Made by a program: the position numbers and the translations under genes
Assembly: GCA_038501625.1 (NCBI GenBank)
Contig: JAZAYU010000713.1
Span: 110,517 to 174,516 of the forward strand
Length of the DNA: 64,000 bases
DNA from: Corbicula japonica
Taxonomy: Eukaryota; Mollusca; Bivalvia; Venerida; Cyrenidae
Direction: 5' to 3'
In this document: positions 11,080 through 22,605 of the stretch, in pieces
How the letters are laid out: each line of letters begins with the position of its first letter
Position numbering within the stretch: the first letter of the stretch is position 1
Notes under the pieces: generated by a model
What the model was told of the DNA's origin: nothing
Databases searched by the model: none
What the model saw: the letters and a program-made list of their open reading frames with translations, nothing else

Positions 11080-11301
11080 CCCTTTCCTGTATAGATACGC
11101 ATTTTTATACGCATGTGCGACCAGTGTAGATCCAGATCAGTCGGCACATCAGGATCTGCACTGGTCGCATTTTGGTCAGAAATAACCTAATAAATCAAAA
11201 AGCGAACAGTTTAGATCTTGATCAGACGGCACGGATGTGCCGGCTGATCTGGATTTTAACTGTTCGCCCTAGCAATAAAGTTGTGTCTGTACAGGAAAGG
11301 G
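11080..11301. mobile_element. TTAA-type MITE with demonstrable empty site
   Basis: Flanked by TTAA at 11076-11079 and 11302-11305. Termini are CCCTTTCCTGTA and its near inverse tacaggaaaggg. The inverted-repeat partner has a single TTAA at 62492-62495 with the same flanks (actagatcag / agagcgatgcgaat), so this copy inserted after the duplication with TTAA target duplication, as piggyBac-type elements do. Internally there are two hairpins, gcgaccagtgtagatccaga-type and gcgaacagtttagatcttga-type, separated by ggtcagaaataacc. No open frame. Confidence 0.92.
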
Positions 11302-11572
11302 TTAAAGAGAGATGCGAATCTGTGTAATATATAGGTCTTCGACTAGAGCAAAGCGCAAACGACAAAGTGAGTGGAATAACTATAAAAATATTCTGGCTTT
11401 AAGGCTGTTAAGATTCACTGGTGCACCAAATAATAGTGATCAAAGTGAGATAATGTTAACCATGGTATCCCCATTATCATGATTTGTCTTTGGCAAAGGT
11501 AAAAAAAGAACCTTTTTAAATAAGACCAGAACATGCAGTCTTACTGTAAATATATTACTCAACTATGTTTAA

Positions 11573-11807
11573 CCATTTACTTTACATACTGGTATACAGG
11601 TTCAAAAGCGTTTGCAAACAGTGTTGATCCAGATCAGCCTGCACATATATGTGGTCTGATCTAGATCTGAACTGGTCACATCTTGAACAGAAATAAACTA
11701 ATGAAATGCGAACAGTGTTGATCCGAATCAGACTGCACAAATGTGCTCGCTGATATTGATCTAGTATGTTGGTTCATGCAATAAAGGTGTATCTATGGAG
11801 TAAAAGG
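11573..11807. mobile_element. TTAA-type MITE
   Basis: TTAA on both sides (11569-11572 and 11808-11811), two internal hairpins, and no coding. It is present at the matching place in the right arm (61981-62215), so it is older than the inverted duplication. Confidence 0.85.
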
Positions 11808-12090
11808 TTAAATCCCATTTTTATGTAAAAATATCAGGATTTCATATAGATTTAGATTTGTTTCATATTTAATCTTAATATGGAAAATAACAATACAAAC
11901 AGTAGTTAGAAAAAAATAATTTAATATCACGAAAACAACAGAAAAGTTCATCTCATCATATCACAAATACCTTGCTTATAGCATTGCAGGTCGCTTGAGA
12001 TTCACAGTCCTATTCTTTGAATAATCAAGCTAAAAACATTGAAAGTACATAGTACAAAGTTTTATCTATGAAGTAAATGTATAGGGTTAA

Positions 12091-12328
12091 CCCTTTCCTC
12101 CATAGATACACCTTTAGTGCTTGGGCAAACAGTTTAGATCCAGATCAGCCGCCACATCCGTGCCGTCTGATCAGGATCTAAACTGTTCGCTTTATGATTC
12201 ATTAGGCTATTTCTGACAAGAATGCGACCAGTGCAGATCCTGATAAGAAGGCACAGATGTTCCGGCTGATCTGGATCTACACTGGTCGCACATGCGTAAA
12301 AATGTGTATATTATATAGAGGAAAGGAA
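12091..12328. mobile_element. TTAA-type MITE
   Basis: Starts after TTAA (12087-12090) with ccctttcctccatagata. The right TTAA is eroded. The partner copy at 61466-61695 keeps TTAA on both sides. Confidence 0.8.
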
Positions 12329-12600
12329 ACTCTTGGCAATGACTAGATGATCCCCAAAACTTTTTTGAGACATAATAATGGATGTCAATATTTATGTGAT
12401 ACATGGGTAAACAACAAAAGAGCAGCCCCGTTTTCTTTATGAGATTTAATTGGATAAATTCAAGTTAAATTAAATATGTGTAACAGCAATGTAGTTAAGT
12501 GTCTTAAAAATGCTTTAAAGACGATTCATTGGCTGCTGATTGCCATTGGATGCAGACTTGCTGTTTGCTGCTTGACTCGCAAATCTGGATCTCTGGATCC

Positions 12601-13192
12601 TTAACGGTTGCTGCTTTGGTGAGGAGACATTACAGGAAAATGCTGACTGACATGTATGTGAAACACATAAATTTTGCTTGAGACAGAATTTTTGCTATAT
12701 TTTTGCTGGCAACTATGTTTCCGTGAAGGACTGTTAGGTTCCTGTCCTGCTTGGCAAGTAGTATTCTTCAGATGAGTCTTCAATCAGTAGCTTAAATTGA
12801 GTAGTTTCTTGCTGAATGGAGAATATGCCTTGATGTGTGCAAAATAATAACACTTTGGACTGTTTGATGTAAAAGGCTCCACTGGCTTCTGGCTTGTTGA
12901 AATCTTTACAACTTCATAAAGTTCTAATATTTTATCCAATATCTTCAAGAATGCTTTGTTAATTTCAAAGTCTTTCACTTTCTCAAGATTTAAAACAAAA
13001 TACTTTCACAGGATAAGTCTGCATAGCGACATTCACTTTATGTTTTGATAAAAATCAAATCTGTTGCACAACACAGTCCATCTCAACAGTTGCAAGATGT
13101 TTAGTCATACTGGATTTCTTTTTGGGTGATGTGTAGAAAAAGAAGTTTCCATATCCCCTCACAAAACTCTACAAGTTCTATTTCTTGTTGCC
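12601..13192 (-). pseudogene. Exon-like block, left copy; function unknown
   Basis: On the minus strand, tttttcag is followed by a 92-nt open block (13192-13101) ending in TAA, translating to QQEIELVEFCEGIWKLLF and so on. Further on (12978-12784) is a frame containing INKAFLKILDKILELYEVVK. The same structures occur inverted at 60619-61045. Differences between the two 29-codon blocks change amino acids (R/I, K/E, Y/C, D/E, R/L) and are not silent, which argues against selection on the protein. It may be a duplicated UTR or non-coding transcript. Not recognised. Confidence 0.3.
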
Positions 13193-13349
13193 CTGAAAAA
13201 GAATTAAGGTGTTTAAAAAGTGTCAAAAGACAAAGTGGATGCATTAATATATATATTTGCTGTCTGCTGGCAACAAAAGTTTAAATGTTTGCCTATGCTT
13301 ATTTGCCTTTGCCTATGTATGATAAAAATGTGTAATATTAACAAATATA

Positions 13350-13500
13350 ACATATCCTCACTATCTGATCAGGATCTACACTTTTCTTTTCTTAGACAGA
13401 AATTATCAGATCTATTGAATCAAAAACTGAAGTGTAGATCCTGACAAGATGGCACAGCTGTGCTGGTTGTTCTGGATCTACATTGTTCCCCTATGGATAA
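13350..13500. mobile_element. Fragment of TTAA-type MITE
   Basis: Keeps ctgatcaggatctacac, agacagaaattatc and gtagatcctgacaagatgg, i.e. the middle of the element. Its partner lies near 60330-60470 in the right arm. Confidence 0.6.
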
Positions 13501-13803
13501 CAGCCTTATTCCATTGAGTAAATAGGCTGGAAAGCTTAGGTTGTGAGAACAGAGAGAAGTTTCTAGTTTAGGGAGAAGTGATGGACCTGCTCTCCTATTA
13601 AATAAGAAACATACAAGAAAAAACTTCTGCATTGTCCCTGCATGTATAAAAAAGTCTGTAAGTGGCCTGCGACCGGAATGAAGTGAGAGAGACTGTTGTT
13701 GTTGTTTGTCTTTGGGGTCTACTTCAGCATAAGAGGCTGACCGGGCAGTTGGGGAATTAATTAGCTCAATGCCCATGTGTAAACACACCTCTATAACATT
13801 CAC

Positions 13804-14570
13804 TCTGTCCAGTGGTCCACTCTTCCAGTTACTTTGCAGAGGGCAACAGCAGTACTTTCCATAAATTTACTTTATGATGTCAAATACAACAAAGGAAATA
13901 GTTCTTATTCTTTATGTATCCAGTATTTTAAAATTCCATATATCCCAATATAATTGTCCAAGTAATATTTCAATAGTTATCCTGCAGACTTTAAATGAAG
14001 TAACAAATTTCCAAGTTGTTTTTCCTACTTATGTTCTATCAAGACTGACTTAATTCTACAAAATTATTCTATATAAATAATAAATAAATGTTTTCTTAAA
14101 CAACCAATAAAATTCTATGTAACAAATATGCAAAAATAAAACCTAAAAAACCCTAATCAGTCTGTGGCTTGACACTTAGTTAATCAAATACCTGTCATTT
14201 TGCAGCCAAGCTGATACAACCATAAAAGTAACAAAAGAAATTTCTTTGTATATTAATTGCAATAAGTTCCACAGATAATTTACTTAGTCTGTCAAAAAGT
14301 AAGAAGTCTGATAAACTTAAATTTTTACCAACAACATATAGAAAATATTATTAAGACTAAATCTATAAAATTTGCATTTCTTAAACTCTCAAAACTTTTA
14401 TTATGTAATAATAAGTGGGGTCCACTTATTAAACGGACCTAAGTGCAGCTTTTGGGGATGAAAGTGATATAAGTACATAAGTATTTAAATACAAATTAAA
14501 CATGTACCAGTAATTCTCATTTCAGGCCATTAAGCATGTTATTATTTACTTTCACTTTTTTGTCATTCTG
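13804..14570. other. Non-coding part of left arm
   Basis: AT-rich and well matched to 59200-59990 in reverse orientation. No exon supported. Confidence 0.45.
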
Positions 14571-14575
14571 TTTAA

Positions 14576-14802
14576 CCCTTTCCTCCATAGACACACCTTT
14601 GGGCGAACAGTGTAGATCCAGATCAGCCGGCACATACATGCCATCTGATCAGGATCTGCACTGTTGGCTTTAAGATTCGTTAAGTTATTTCTGACAAAAA
14701 TGTGACCAGTGCAGATCCTGATAAGACTGCACAGATGTGCCGGCTGATCTGGATCTATACAGGTTGCTCTTGCGTAAAAATGCTTAAAGATGGAGGAATG
14801 GG
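14576..14802. mobile_element. TTAA-type MITE
   Basis: TTAA at 14572-14575 and 14803-14806. Termini are ccctttcctccatagaca and aggaatggg; two internal hairpins are complete. It is shared with the right arm (58969-59196). Confidence 0.9.
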
Positions 14803-15084
14803 TTAAATCATATACATTTATTTCCTATTATTTTTAAAATTAAATAAAGAATTATGCATAGGGTCATGAATGTGAAGCATTATATTATGTTTTAAGCACT
14901 TATTTATCTATGATGCAGTAGTCACAACAATTATTTTAGTAACATTTAATAATGCCATAATGATGCTTTTTCCACAAACCAATAGCACTGGTTCATTTAC
15001 AAATTAAATATTAAAACAGGGTATTATATGAACTTGGACTGGCTTATTAAATCTGGATTGTATATATTTTTTATCTGTAACTAA

Positions 15085-15275
15085 CCACCAAGTTGGCAAG
15101 CATGCATGGTCAACCAAGTTGGCATGCGTGCATGGCCCACCAAGTAGGCATGCATGCATGGACCACCAAGTGGGCATGCATGCATGGCCCACTCGGTGGA
15201 CCATGTATGCATGGCCCACCAAGTGGGCATGCATGACCCACCAGGTGGACCATGCGTGCATGACCCACCATTTAC
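15085..15275. repeat. Minisatellite, GCATGCATGG-CCCACCAAG units
   Basis: About eight variable 22-24 bp units built from gcatgcatgg, cccaccaagt and ggcatgc. Histidine/tryptophan-rich open frames on both strands (WPTRWTMYAW and similar) are products of the repeat. Confidence 0.9.
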
Positions 15276-15564
15276 TAATTAGAGCTATGCTGAATCACTT
15301 GGAATCATGCAGTCCCAATGATATTAGCATTCAAAATCATGTATTTTAACTTAATTGAATGCAAGGGTTCTGTTGGCTGACATGCATTGCATGCCAGATT
15401 TACCTTTTAATTTTTTCTTACCGTTACTTCCTTGTGTATTTATGTATATATACATATTATATTAATTTTGGATACAAAACAACAACACATTTTTCTTAGT
15501 CTCACTATTTATATCTTTTCATTTCCATATCATACTTCATTTGTACTTTTCTCCATATATTCAC

Positions 15565-15880
15565 AGTTTTACACATGTATGACCAGGGTAGATTCAGATC
15601 AGACGGCATATCCATGCTGTCTGATCGGGATCTGCGGTGGTTGCATTTTGGTCTGTATTGACTTTACGAATTATAAAGCATACATTGTAGATTTTGATCA
15701 GACGCCATGGACATGAGCAAAAAGTTGTAAATCCAGATAACCCAGCTCATCCACTGTTTGATAAGGATCTGCATCATTTGCTTTATGATTCTAACCAAAA
15801 TGCGACCAGTTTAGATCGTTATCAGAAGGCACTGATTTGCCGACTGATCTGCCTCTACACTGTTGACCCATTTATTGACA
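15565..15880. mobile_element. Degraded tandem MITE fragments
   Basis: Contains gaccagggtagattcagatc, ctgatcgggatctgcggtgg and a second set (gcgaccagtttagatcg, cgactgatctgcctctacac) in the order expected for the two-hairpin element, with no clear ends. Confidence 0.55.
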
Positions 15881-16002
15881 ATCTTCATATTTTTGTATTC
15901 AATGCATTTTTAATCAATTAATGATGTATTAATGATCATGATACTAATGTACAATTTAAAATGAACATTCAATTTAAACAGTTTTTTGGTTTGATAGCTT
16001 AA

Positions 16003-16195
16003 CCTTTTCCTTCATATACACATGTTTAAGGCATGGGCGAACGGTGTACCTCTGTTCTGTCTGATCAGAATCTGCACGGTTTGCTTTTTTGTTTATTAGT
16101 TTATAACTGACAGAAACCGATCAGTGCAGATCCTGATCAGATGGCATGGATTTGCCGGCTAATCTGGATCAGCACTGATTGCAACTGCATAAAAA

Positions 16196-16239
<44 letters not shown>

Positions 16240-16249
16240 CAGGAAATGG
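16003..16249. mobile_element. TTAA-type MITE with an internal (TA)n run
   Basis: TTAA at 15999-16002 and 16250-16253. Both hairpins are present. A (TA)n tract at about 16198-16236 has expanded inside the right terminal part. Confidence 0.85.
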
Positions 16250-16253
16250 TTAA

Positions 16254-17660
16254 GTAACAGTTATAGTCGAGTTATAGCAAATCTGAATAAACATTTATAA
16301 ATTAATTTCATCTGTAGCAGGCTTTGTTATGCTTTGATTTCATGTGATATCATTTTGCACATAATATTCAATAAATTTTGTCAAAGAATAATGAATGATA
16401 ATATATATCAGGTTTTCTGTATATAAAGAAATGGTGAATCACCAATTGTTAAAAATAATACAGTAATCACAATTGCTATGTTATTATAACACAATAATGT
16501 TCTTGTTCAGTGTAATATAATGCATCTAATTATGCAAGTTAAGGTCAAAGCTCATTTTCAAAAACAATATAATATAAAAATCTTTTCTTTACTTAAGCAG
16601 CTATAATCTAAATATTAATATATTTCAAGCTAATTCTTCTTATTAATAATGGCACAACATTTAAATTTCTACATAACTAAAACAGTAATTTACATGTATT
16701 AAGAACCAAGCAATAAACCCATTAACCAGTTAGGGTTTGAGTTAATGACTAATAAATGTGGAATTTCAGATGGTGACAAATGGAATCTAACTATGTATGT
16801 AGAAGAATTAGATGAATAAATATGTTATTATAAATAATGTAAGAAGATAAGTGGAAAGTGAAGTGGTAATGCAAGTATAGAAATCTCTATGTTGACTGTT
16901 GATAAGAAAAATCTATCACTGGTACAGTAAAACTCGTCTTAAAGACCAACCTGAAATTAAGACTACCATTTCAATGTCTCAAATGACAGAACTTCACTAC
17001 ATTCCAGCCCGAAATAAAGTCACCCCACTGTAAGATCACAGTAAGACGACTTTTGCCCAGTCCTAATGCTGATTTTAATAGTGGGCTTTCACTGTACAGT
17101 TTGAGTAACACAGTATCCCATTCACAGGCAATACTCCAAAGGTGGACAGGATGCTGGAAGCATCACCCAAGGATAATGATACTTCGATCTTCACTGATTA
17201 TTAATGACTGACTATTAATGGGAAAAAACCCACATGTTTATGCATCCAGTAAACAAGTCACACAATAATTACAAGGGAAGTTACTTATTCTCAATATTCT
17301 CAGGACTTGGAATAAGTTAATTCCCTTTAACTGTACAAATGTTGAATTTTAGGGGGTTCCTGTTTGAAAGCTATTTGATTGATTTACCATTATTGAACAT
17401 TTTCATCTTTTTAGAAAAAACTTAATAATGATTTTCATAGAAACTTTCAGTTTGTAAGCAAGTCCACAGTTTATGGAACAGAAATGGTTTCTATTCAGGA
17501 TAACAATTGGACAACAGAAGAACACCCATCCACCAAACAATAAGCTTTCGGTCACATCCCCATTAAATGTTATTCTAAATACAAAAGTCTCGGTGAGCAC
17601 TGTCCCTAAACAAGAGCAATTGGATCTAACCCAATAAGAATGCTGGCCCATCCTCCATTA
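16254..17660. other. No gene recognised
   Basis: AT-rich with stops throughout. A minus-strand 82-codon frame at 17403-17651 has neither splice sites nor a recognised domain and is not called. Confidence 0.4.
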
Positions 17661-17662
17661 AT

Positions 17663-17870
17663 TAAACATGTACTCCATATACGTTTTAATGCATGAGTGC
17701 CCATTGTAGATCTAGAACAGCTGGTACATCCATGCTGTCTAATCTGGATCAGCACTGGATGCATCTTGTTCAGTAATAAGCTACGGTATCTAAAAGCAAC
17801 CAGTTTAAATCCTGATCAGTTGGCAAGGATGTGCTGGCTGATCTGGATCTAAACTGTTTGCCAATTATCT
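17663..17870. mobile_element. TTAA-type MITE, left end degraded
   Basis: Begins near attaaacatgtactccatat, with both hairpins (cccattgtagatctagaaca and cagtttaaatcctgatcag). The right terminus is lost at about 17870. Confidence 0.6.
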
Positions 17871-18032
17871 GCCCATCAACATTTCTTATAGCACAAATAA
17901 TGATGAAGTTTATTATATTCAAAACATTTGTTCCTAATAAAATTATTGTTATGTTAGTTTCACAAATGTATGTGTTTAAACTAAAGTATAACCAACAGTA
18001 CCCGTCGTGTTATAAAAATTCTCAATGATTAA

Positions 18033-18265
18033 CCCTTTCCTCCATAAAGACACCTTAACTGTAATGTTGAACAAGTCAGATCCAGATCTGCCGGCACATC
18101 TGTGCTATCTGATCTGGATCTGCACTGTTCGCTTCTTTATTCTTTAGATTATTTCTTACCTAAATGTGAGCAGTGTAGATCCAGATCAGTTGGAATATAT
18201 GTGAGATCTGATCTGGATCTACACTGGTCGCACATGTGTAAAATACCTATATGTAGAGCAAACGG
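18033..18265. mobile_element. TTAA-type MITE
   Basis: TTAA at 18029-18032 then ccctttcctccataaaga. Two hairpins. The right duplicate has mutated to TTAG (18266-18269). Confidence 0.8.
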
Positions 18266-18445
18266 TTAGGTTATTTTTTTTACACTGGCTTTGTCATGTC
18301 AAGTTTAACTCCGTACTCCATTGTATATGCCATCCATGACATGAAATTGACAATATTTGAATGCATCTTTTAAGTGGGTATACACTTCATTTTTGCAGAT
18401 ATTAAGCGGCCACTGAATTGTCAACATTGACCTACAAACCTGACG

Positions 18446-18453
18446 TGACGTCA
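18446..18453. promoter_or_regulatory. CRE-like octamer TGACGTCA
   Basis: Perfect TGACGTCA preceded by an overlapping tgacg, with CACGTG about 25 bases downstream. No gene start is recognised beside it, so function is uncertain. Confidence 0.3.
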
Positions 18454-18655
18454 CGCTCATTGATTTTACTACACTCATCACGTGTTAAAGTATTTTTCTG
18501 GGAACTGCAATCTGACATCGATCAATATTTGATTGTAGCAGTTTTTTTTATAACAATTACTAATGATTTGCAGTACTAATAGGTTACTGTATAAGATTGA
18601 GGTAAAGTATTTGATGAAAAATACATCACTAATAATGTCATAAAACTTTATAAAC

Positions 18656-20180
18656 CTTAAGGTGGTTCGCTTGGAAAAAAACTAACCGACAGATTTTGTT
18701 TAAACTCGCCATAGTTCATCCTCATTCAATTCGTATTACAAAAATGCAAAGAAAAAGATAGGTCCCGGACATTGTTTTTTCGCAACAGTGATTTGTAAAT
18801 GTAGTATATTTTCAAAGTTTATAAGGTTTGTAAAACATCATAAAATTGACAGTCATGAGGGTTTCTCGATTATTTCTACTTTCCAAACAATTATATTTTA
18901 AATTGCTAGATTAGAATATAGCTGGATGGGATGTATCTTTGAGGTAAGGGAAACGAAGACCGATTAATCCTCGTAAATGAGAAATGCAAAGGATTAAATA
19001 ATACCCCACCCACTTTAAAAATACAATGAAATTTTGACAATTTTAAATTGTTTGCCAAATAAAAACTAACCGACAGATTTTTTTCAAAATTGCCAAATTT
19101 TATCTTCAGTCAATGCTCATCCAAAAAATGTAAAGAAAACGATAGCTCCCGGACCTCGTTTTCGCGCTAAAGGCATTCGTACATGTATCATGTTTCTTCT
19201 TTTTTTAGATTTCAATTTAACAGAAATTGGCATGTATTGTTTAATCCCGTCTTTCTGTCTCTCAAGAAATAATAGATTTGAGGTTGATTATACACAATGT
19301 AATTTAAATTAATGATTTGATTTAGAAAAGATAAAATATATCCTCCCAATTAGGAAATAATCAACATGTAAATTTACCCCACCCACTTCATAAAACAAAA
19401 ATTTCACCCTAGTTTTAAATGTTTAAATTTTTTTAAAAAGCAACCAATGATTTTTTTTAAACCTTGCAGTACATAATCTGAAGGTCTTACACATACTGAA
19501 AATGGAAAAAATATTTCACCGAACGTGTTTTCATGTGATGGGCGCTAGTAAATTGAACCGATCATATTTATGTTTTAAGCAGCTTAATCATTACGTACCT
19601 GCGTGCTTGATATATTGGCGTTTTCTTTGTTCTAAAGTCTATCAGTTTAAATATCCATTTAACATGTTTATTGTTAGATTATCAATGTATGTAAAGTTAA
19701 CATCGACTGATTGATTTTCATTTAAGACAAAAATGTGCATGTTCATTTACCCCACCCACTCCAGAAAAATAAGAAGAGATAATGACTGACTTTGGATGTT
19801 CATTATCAAATGCTATAAACATGATTAAAACACAGAACTTTAAAATAACATTTTATTTTCATTGTAGGTAAGGATACATGTATGCCAACAAATGATATTA
19901 TTTGCTTTGAAAATAGAGCTTTTTTTTACCAGATTTGCATTTTATATGTAGCATCATCATGTTAGAAGCTACATTTAAATAAATTAACATTGATGACATG
20001 TTTCCATTTTCATTGTTCCAAATAAACAACATTATGGATTGCTTAACATCTTTATAAGTGGTATGAGTAGTTATCTGGAAGGGAGATTGTTATGAGCAAG
20101 TAAGGCATAAGTATTGAAGAACAAGGAGTATTTAAATTATCCCACCCACTTCTTCAAACTTAAAAATATGTCAAATTAGA
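18656..20180. repeat. Degenerate tandem array, ~370-bp period
   Basis: The motif ccccacccactt recurs near 19006, 19377, 19748 and 20140. The block aaactaaccgacagattttt followed by tcccggac-tcg recurs near 18680 and 19063, and more weakly near 19430. This gives three to four units of about 370-390 bp. No coding. Confidence 0.7.
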
Positions 20181-22360
20181 GGTCTGGGGTTATTTGTAAG
20201 AAACCAGTGATTTTCAACTCAACATTCTTCAGTTTGGCACCTTTTATCTATTGAAACCTAATAGTTCCTTTACTGCATGATTTTTGTTTGTAATGTTTAA
20301 TCACCTTTCCAATATGGAAAGTTAACAAGTGTTTTATTTGACTCCAAATGAACTTGACCTAGACATGCTAGAGGGCAAATAAATACAGCATCTGAAATTT
20401 GGATATTCAAGAAATTTTACTTCAATGAGTCATTGCTCCAAGAAAGTTCATGTACAGCAATTGCAAATTATACACACATGTTAAGCTATTTGTTCTTTGA
20501 CATTAATTTTATTTTAAAAATATCAGTCTTTTCTCAAGTCATAGATACACATTTAAACAATCATATAAAAAACTGTCAAGTGGGTAGTAAGGAGAGATTA
20601 ATAAAATATATCTCTGTTAACAATGCAGGTACAGATAAACATGAATAAAATGTTTCATTAACAAATTTCTTATAGAGCACTTGCAATAATTTTAAATAAA
20701 ATGGTAAAAAAAACAGAATGTAATTTGTTATAAAAGATTATTTACATTTCTAACACAGTTACATGTACATACAGATATCTGGTGGTTTTATAGCCAGTAA
20801 GTGGCTTTATACCTAACTGAAAAATATCTTTTGTACATAACCTGATAATAATACTGCTTTTATATAAAACTAAAATTGCTAAAACATGATAAGATAATTC
20901 TCTGTATTAATCATGTTAATTATTCTGAGACTGAATGAAACATCTGAAATAAAAAAATCACATTTCAATGATTTGTAGTTGTTTTAAAATTGTGTTCCTT
21001 CTTTTGGTAAAATACATGTACAAAATATACTAATACATTCCAAATTCAAATACTGTAACTAATATTCAAATTATTATTTACATTTAATATTACAACTAAC
21101 CAAGATGTACAGTAAATAACAAGAACTTAAAATCCGTGTCTTGATTGTACTGGCAATAATGTTACTTTTTATATCCTGACCATAACATGTAATTATAAGT
21201 ATTGGTAAGAAGTAAATAAAGAATGCATGATGTGTATTGTGATTTTCTTAATGATTGAATTAGTCCAATCTAAGACAACTATGCCTTGGGCCTTATATTA
21301 ACTTGACTACCCTCTGCAAAAAGGTATGAACAAAACTTAAATTAGATCTTTCTTTGGTAACTGAAAACAAACAGTGTTTACATATACAGTATCTCTTCAT
21401 ATATTGAACAGTCTCTCAGACTTGTGCGACACTTTGCATTAGCATCATTTTTCTGTCCTGTAATCTATGGTCTGCCCTCCTGACAATTAGTAGTTATATT
21501 AAAACAAACAGGTGGCTCACCAATGGACCATTTTAAAACAAGTTTATAGTCATGCTCAAACCTCTGACATGTGGGGTGTATGCTGTAACTGCATTATTGC
21601 AGAAAAGGAGATAGTTAAAGTTGTTCAGGACCTGACATGGGGCTGCATACTTTTTCTAGTTATATCTCATATTTTTACAAATTAAAATGTCTTACCTGTT
21701 CTTTTATAGCAATAGTGGACCTTTTACCATTGCAAATTGAGTTCAAGATCAATGATGAATTTCACCAGTGATAATTGACAAATACTCAGAGATGTTGTTG
21801 ATGAATCAACAACCTAACTTCGCATTAAATTCATTACCAACTAGCCTATCTGCAGATCTCTGAACTCTTCTGTTCTGTTGGTCTGATTTATATGAACTCT
21901 TCTGCTGGTCTGTTCCAATCTTCTGCTGGTCTGTTCCATATTTCCAATCCAACTAGCAGAGTACCTATCCACTTAATTAATTCTTCAAGTCAAGAGAACG
22001 GTACAAAATCCATGATGTTTGTAAAATTTCCAGGAGAAATAAAAAATGTTGTCAAAATTTTCTGCATCGTCCTTGGCAACAGCTTGACCTTGGTGACTGT
22101 TTCTTTAACTTGTTGTGAAAAATCGATTTTTGCGGAAAGTTCAAGTAATGAAGGAAAGAATTTATCTTTCCACAAAGCTAGACCGGTTTACGCAAGCCAT
22201 GCTCATCTTAACTCAAGAACTGTTTGAAAAATGCATTCGGCAAGTCAAAATTTGCCACAACGGAAGTAATATAAATGCTCTCCAACTTTTGATAACGGTG
22301 ATTGTCGCGAACAAAATATGTAAAAGTCTCGGCGAAACAAATAAGAATTTGACATCAGTT
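20181..22360. other. No gene supported
   Basis: AT-rich sequence. Overlapping plus and minus frames of 60-111 codons lie at 21892-22375 but have no family resemblance or convincing splice sites. HECT-domain exons that would complete the minus-strand gene at 22606 were looked for here and not recognised. Confidence 0.4.
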
Positions 22361-22364
22361 AAAC

Positions 22365-22382
22365 TTTATTGCTGATTTTATT
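22365..22382 (-). terminator. Two candidate poly(A) signals
   Basis: TTTATT occurs twice (22365-22370 and 22377-22382), reading AATAAA on the minus strand about 225-240 bases after the stop of the SAM/G2E3-like gene. This would suit a transcript that ends at the shortened gene. Confidence 0.3.
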
Positions 22383-22605
22383 GCTCCATATGTACTTATC
22401 AAAATAAAAATGTTCAAAATAATCACTTTTTTACTTTTGCGATAACTTGCCAATTTACGCCAATTGGCGCATGCGCACTTAAGCCAGCAATCTTCCTTAA
22501 CATCAATCACTGAAACGACTGCATCAGTAATGCGATACAGTTATCACACAAAAATTATGTTGTTGATAATATTCTTCTTTAATTTTTGACATCCAGTGAC
22601 CGAAG

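Larger units (their letters stand above)
9582..14980. repeat. Left arm of a very large inverted repeat
   Basis: This stretch is the reverse complement of 58775-64000 at roughly 85-90% identity by eye, with indels. The inner boundary is sharp: similarity ends after gccataatgatgc near 14980. The outer boundary is not seen because the right arm is cut by the window end; 9582 matches the last bases of the window. Arms are therefore at least about 5.2 kb. Matching MITEs in both arms predate the duplication; the MITE at 11080-11301 is in this arm only. Confidence 0.9.

Noticed and set aside
13420..13803. 127-codon minus-strand open frame
   Set aside because: The inverted-repeat partner near 59990-60370 carries stops and shifts in the same frame, and its C-terminal part is MITE sequence; no domain.
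15004..15349. His/Trp-rich frames on both strands
   Set aside because: Products of the 22-24 bp minisatellite.
17403..17651. 82-codon minus-strand frame
   Set aside because: No domain, no splice sites, and unusual Cys/Phe content from AT-rich sequence.
21892..22375. 111- and 86-codon plus frames and a 61-codon minus frame
   Set aside because: They overlap each other in opposite strands, show no recognised domain, and lack matching splice sites; considered as possible HECT exons but no HECT motif is visible.
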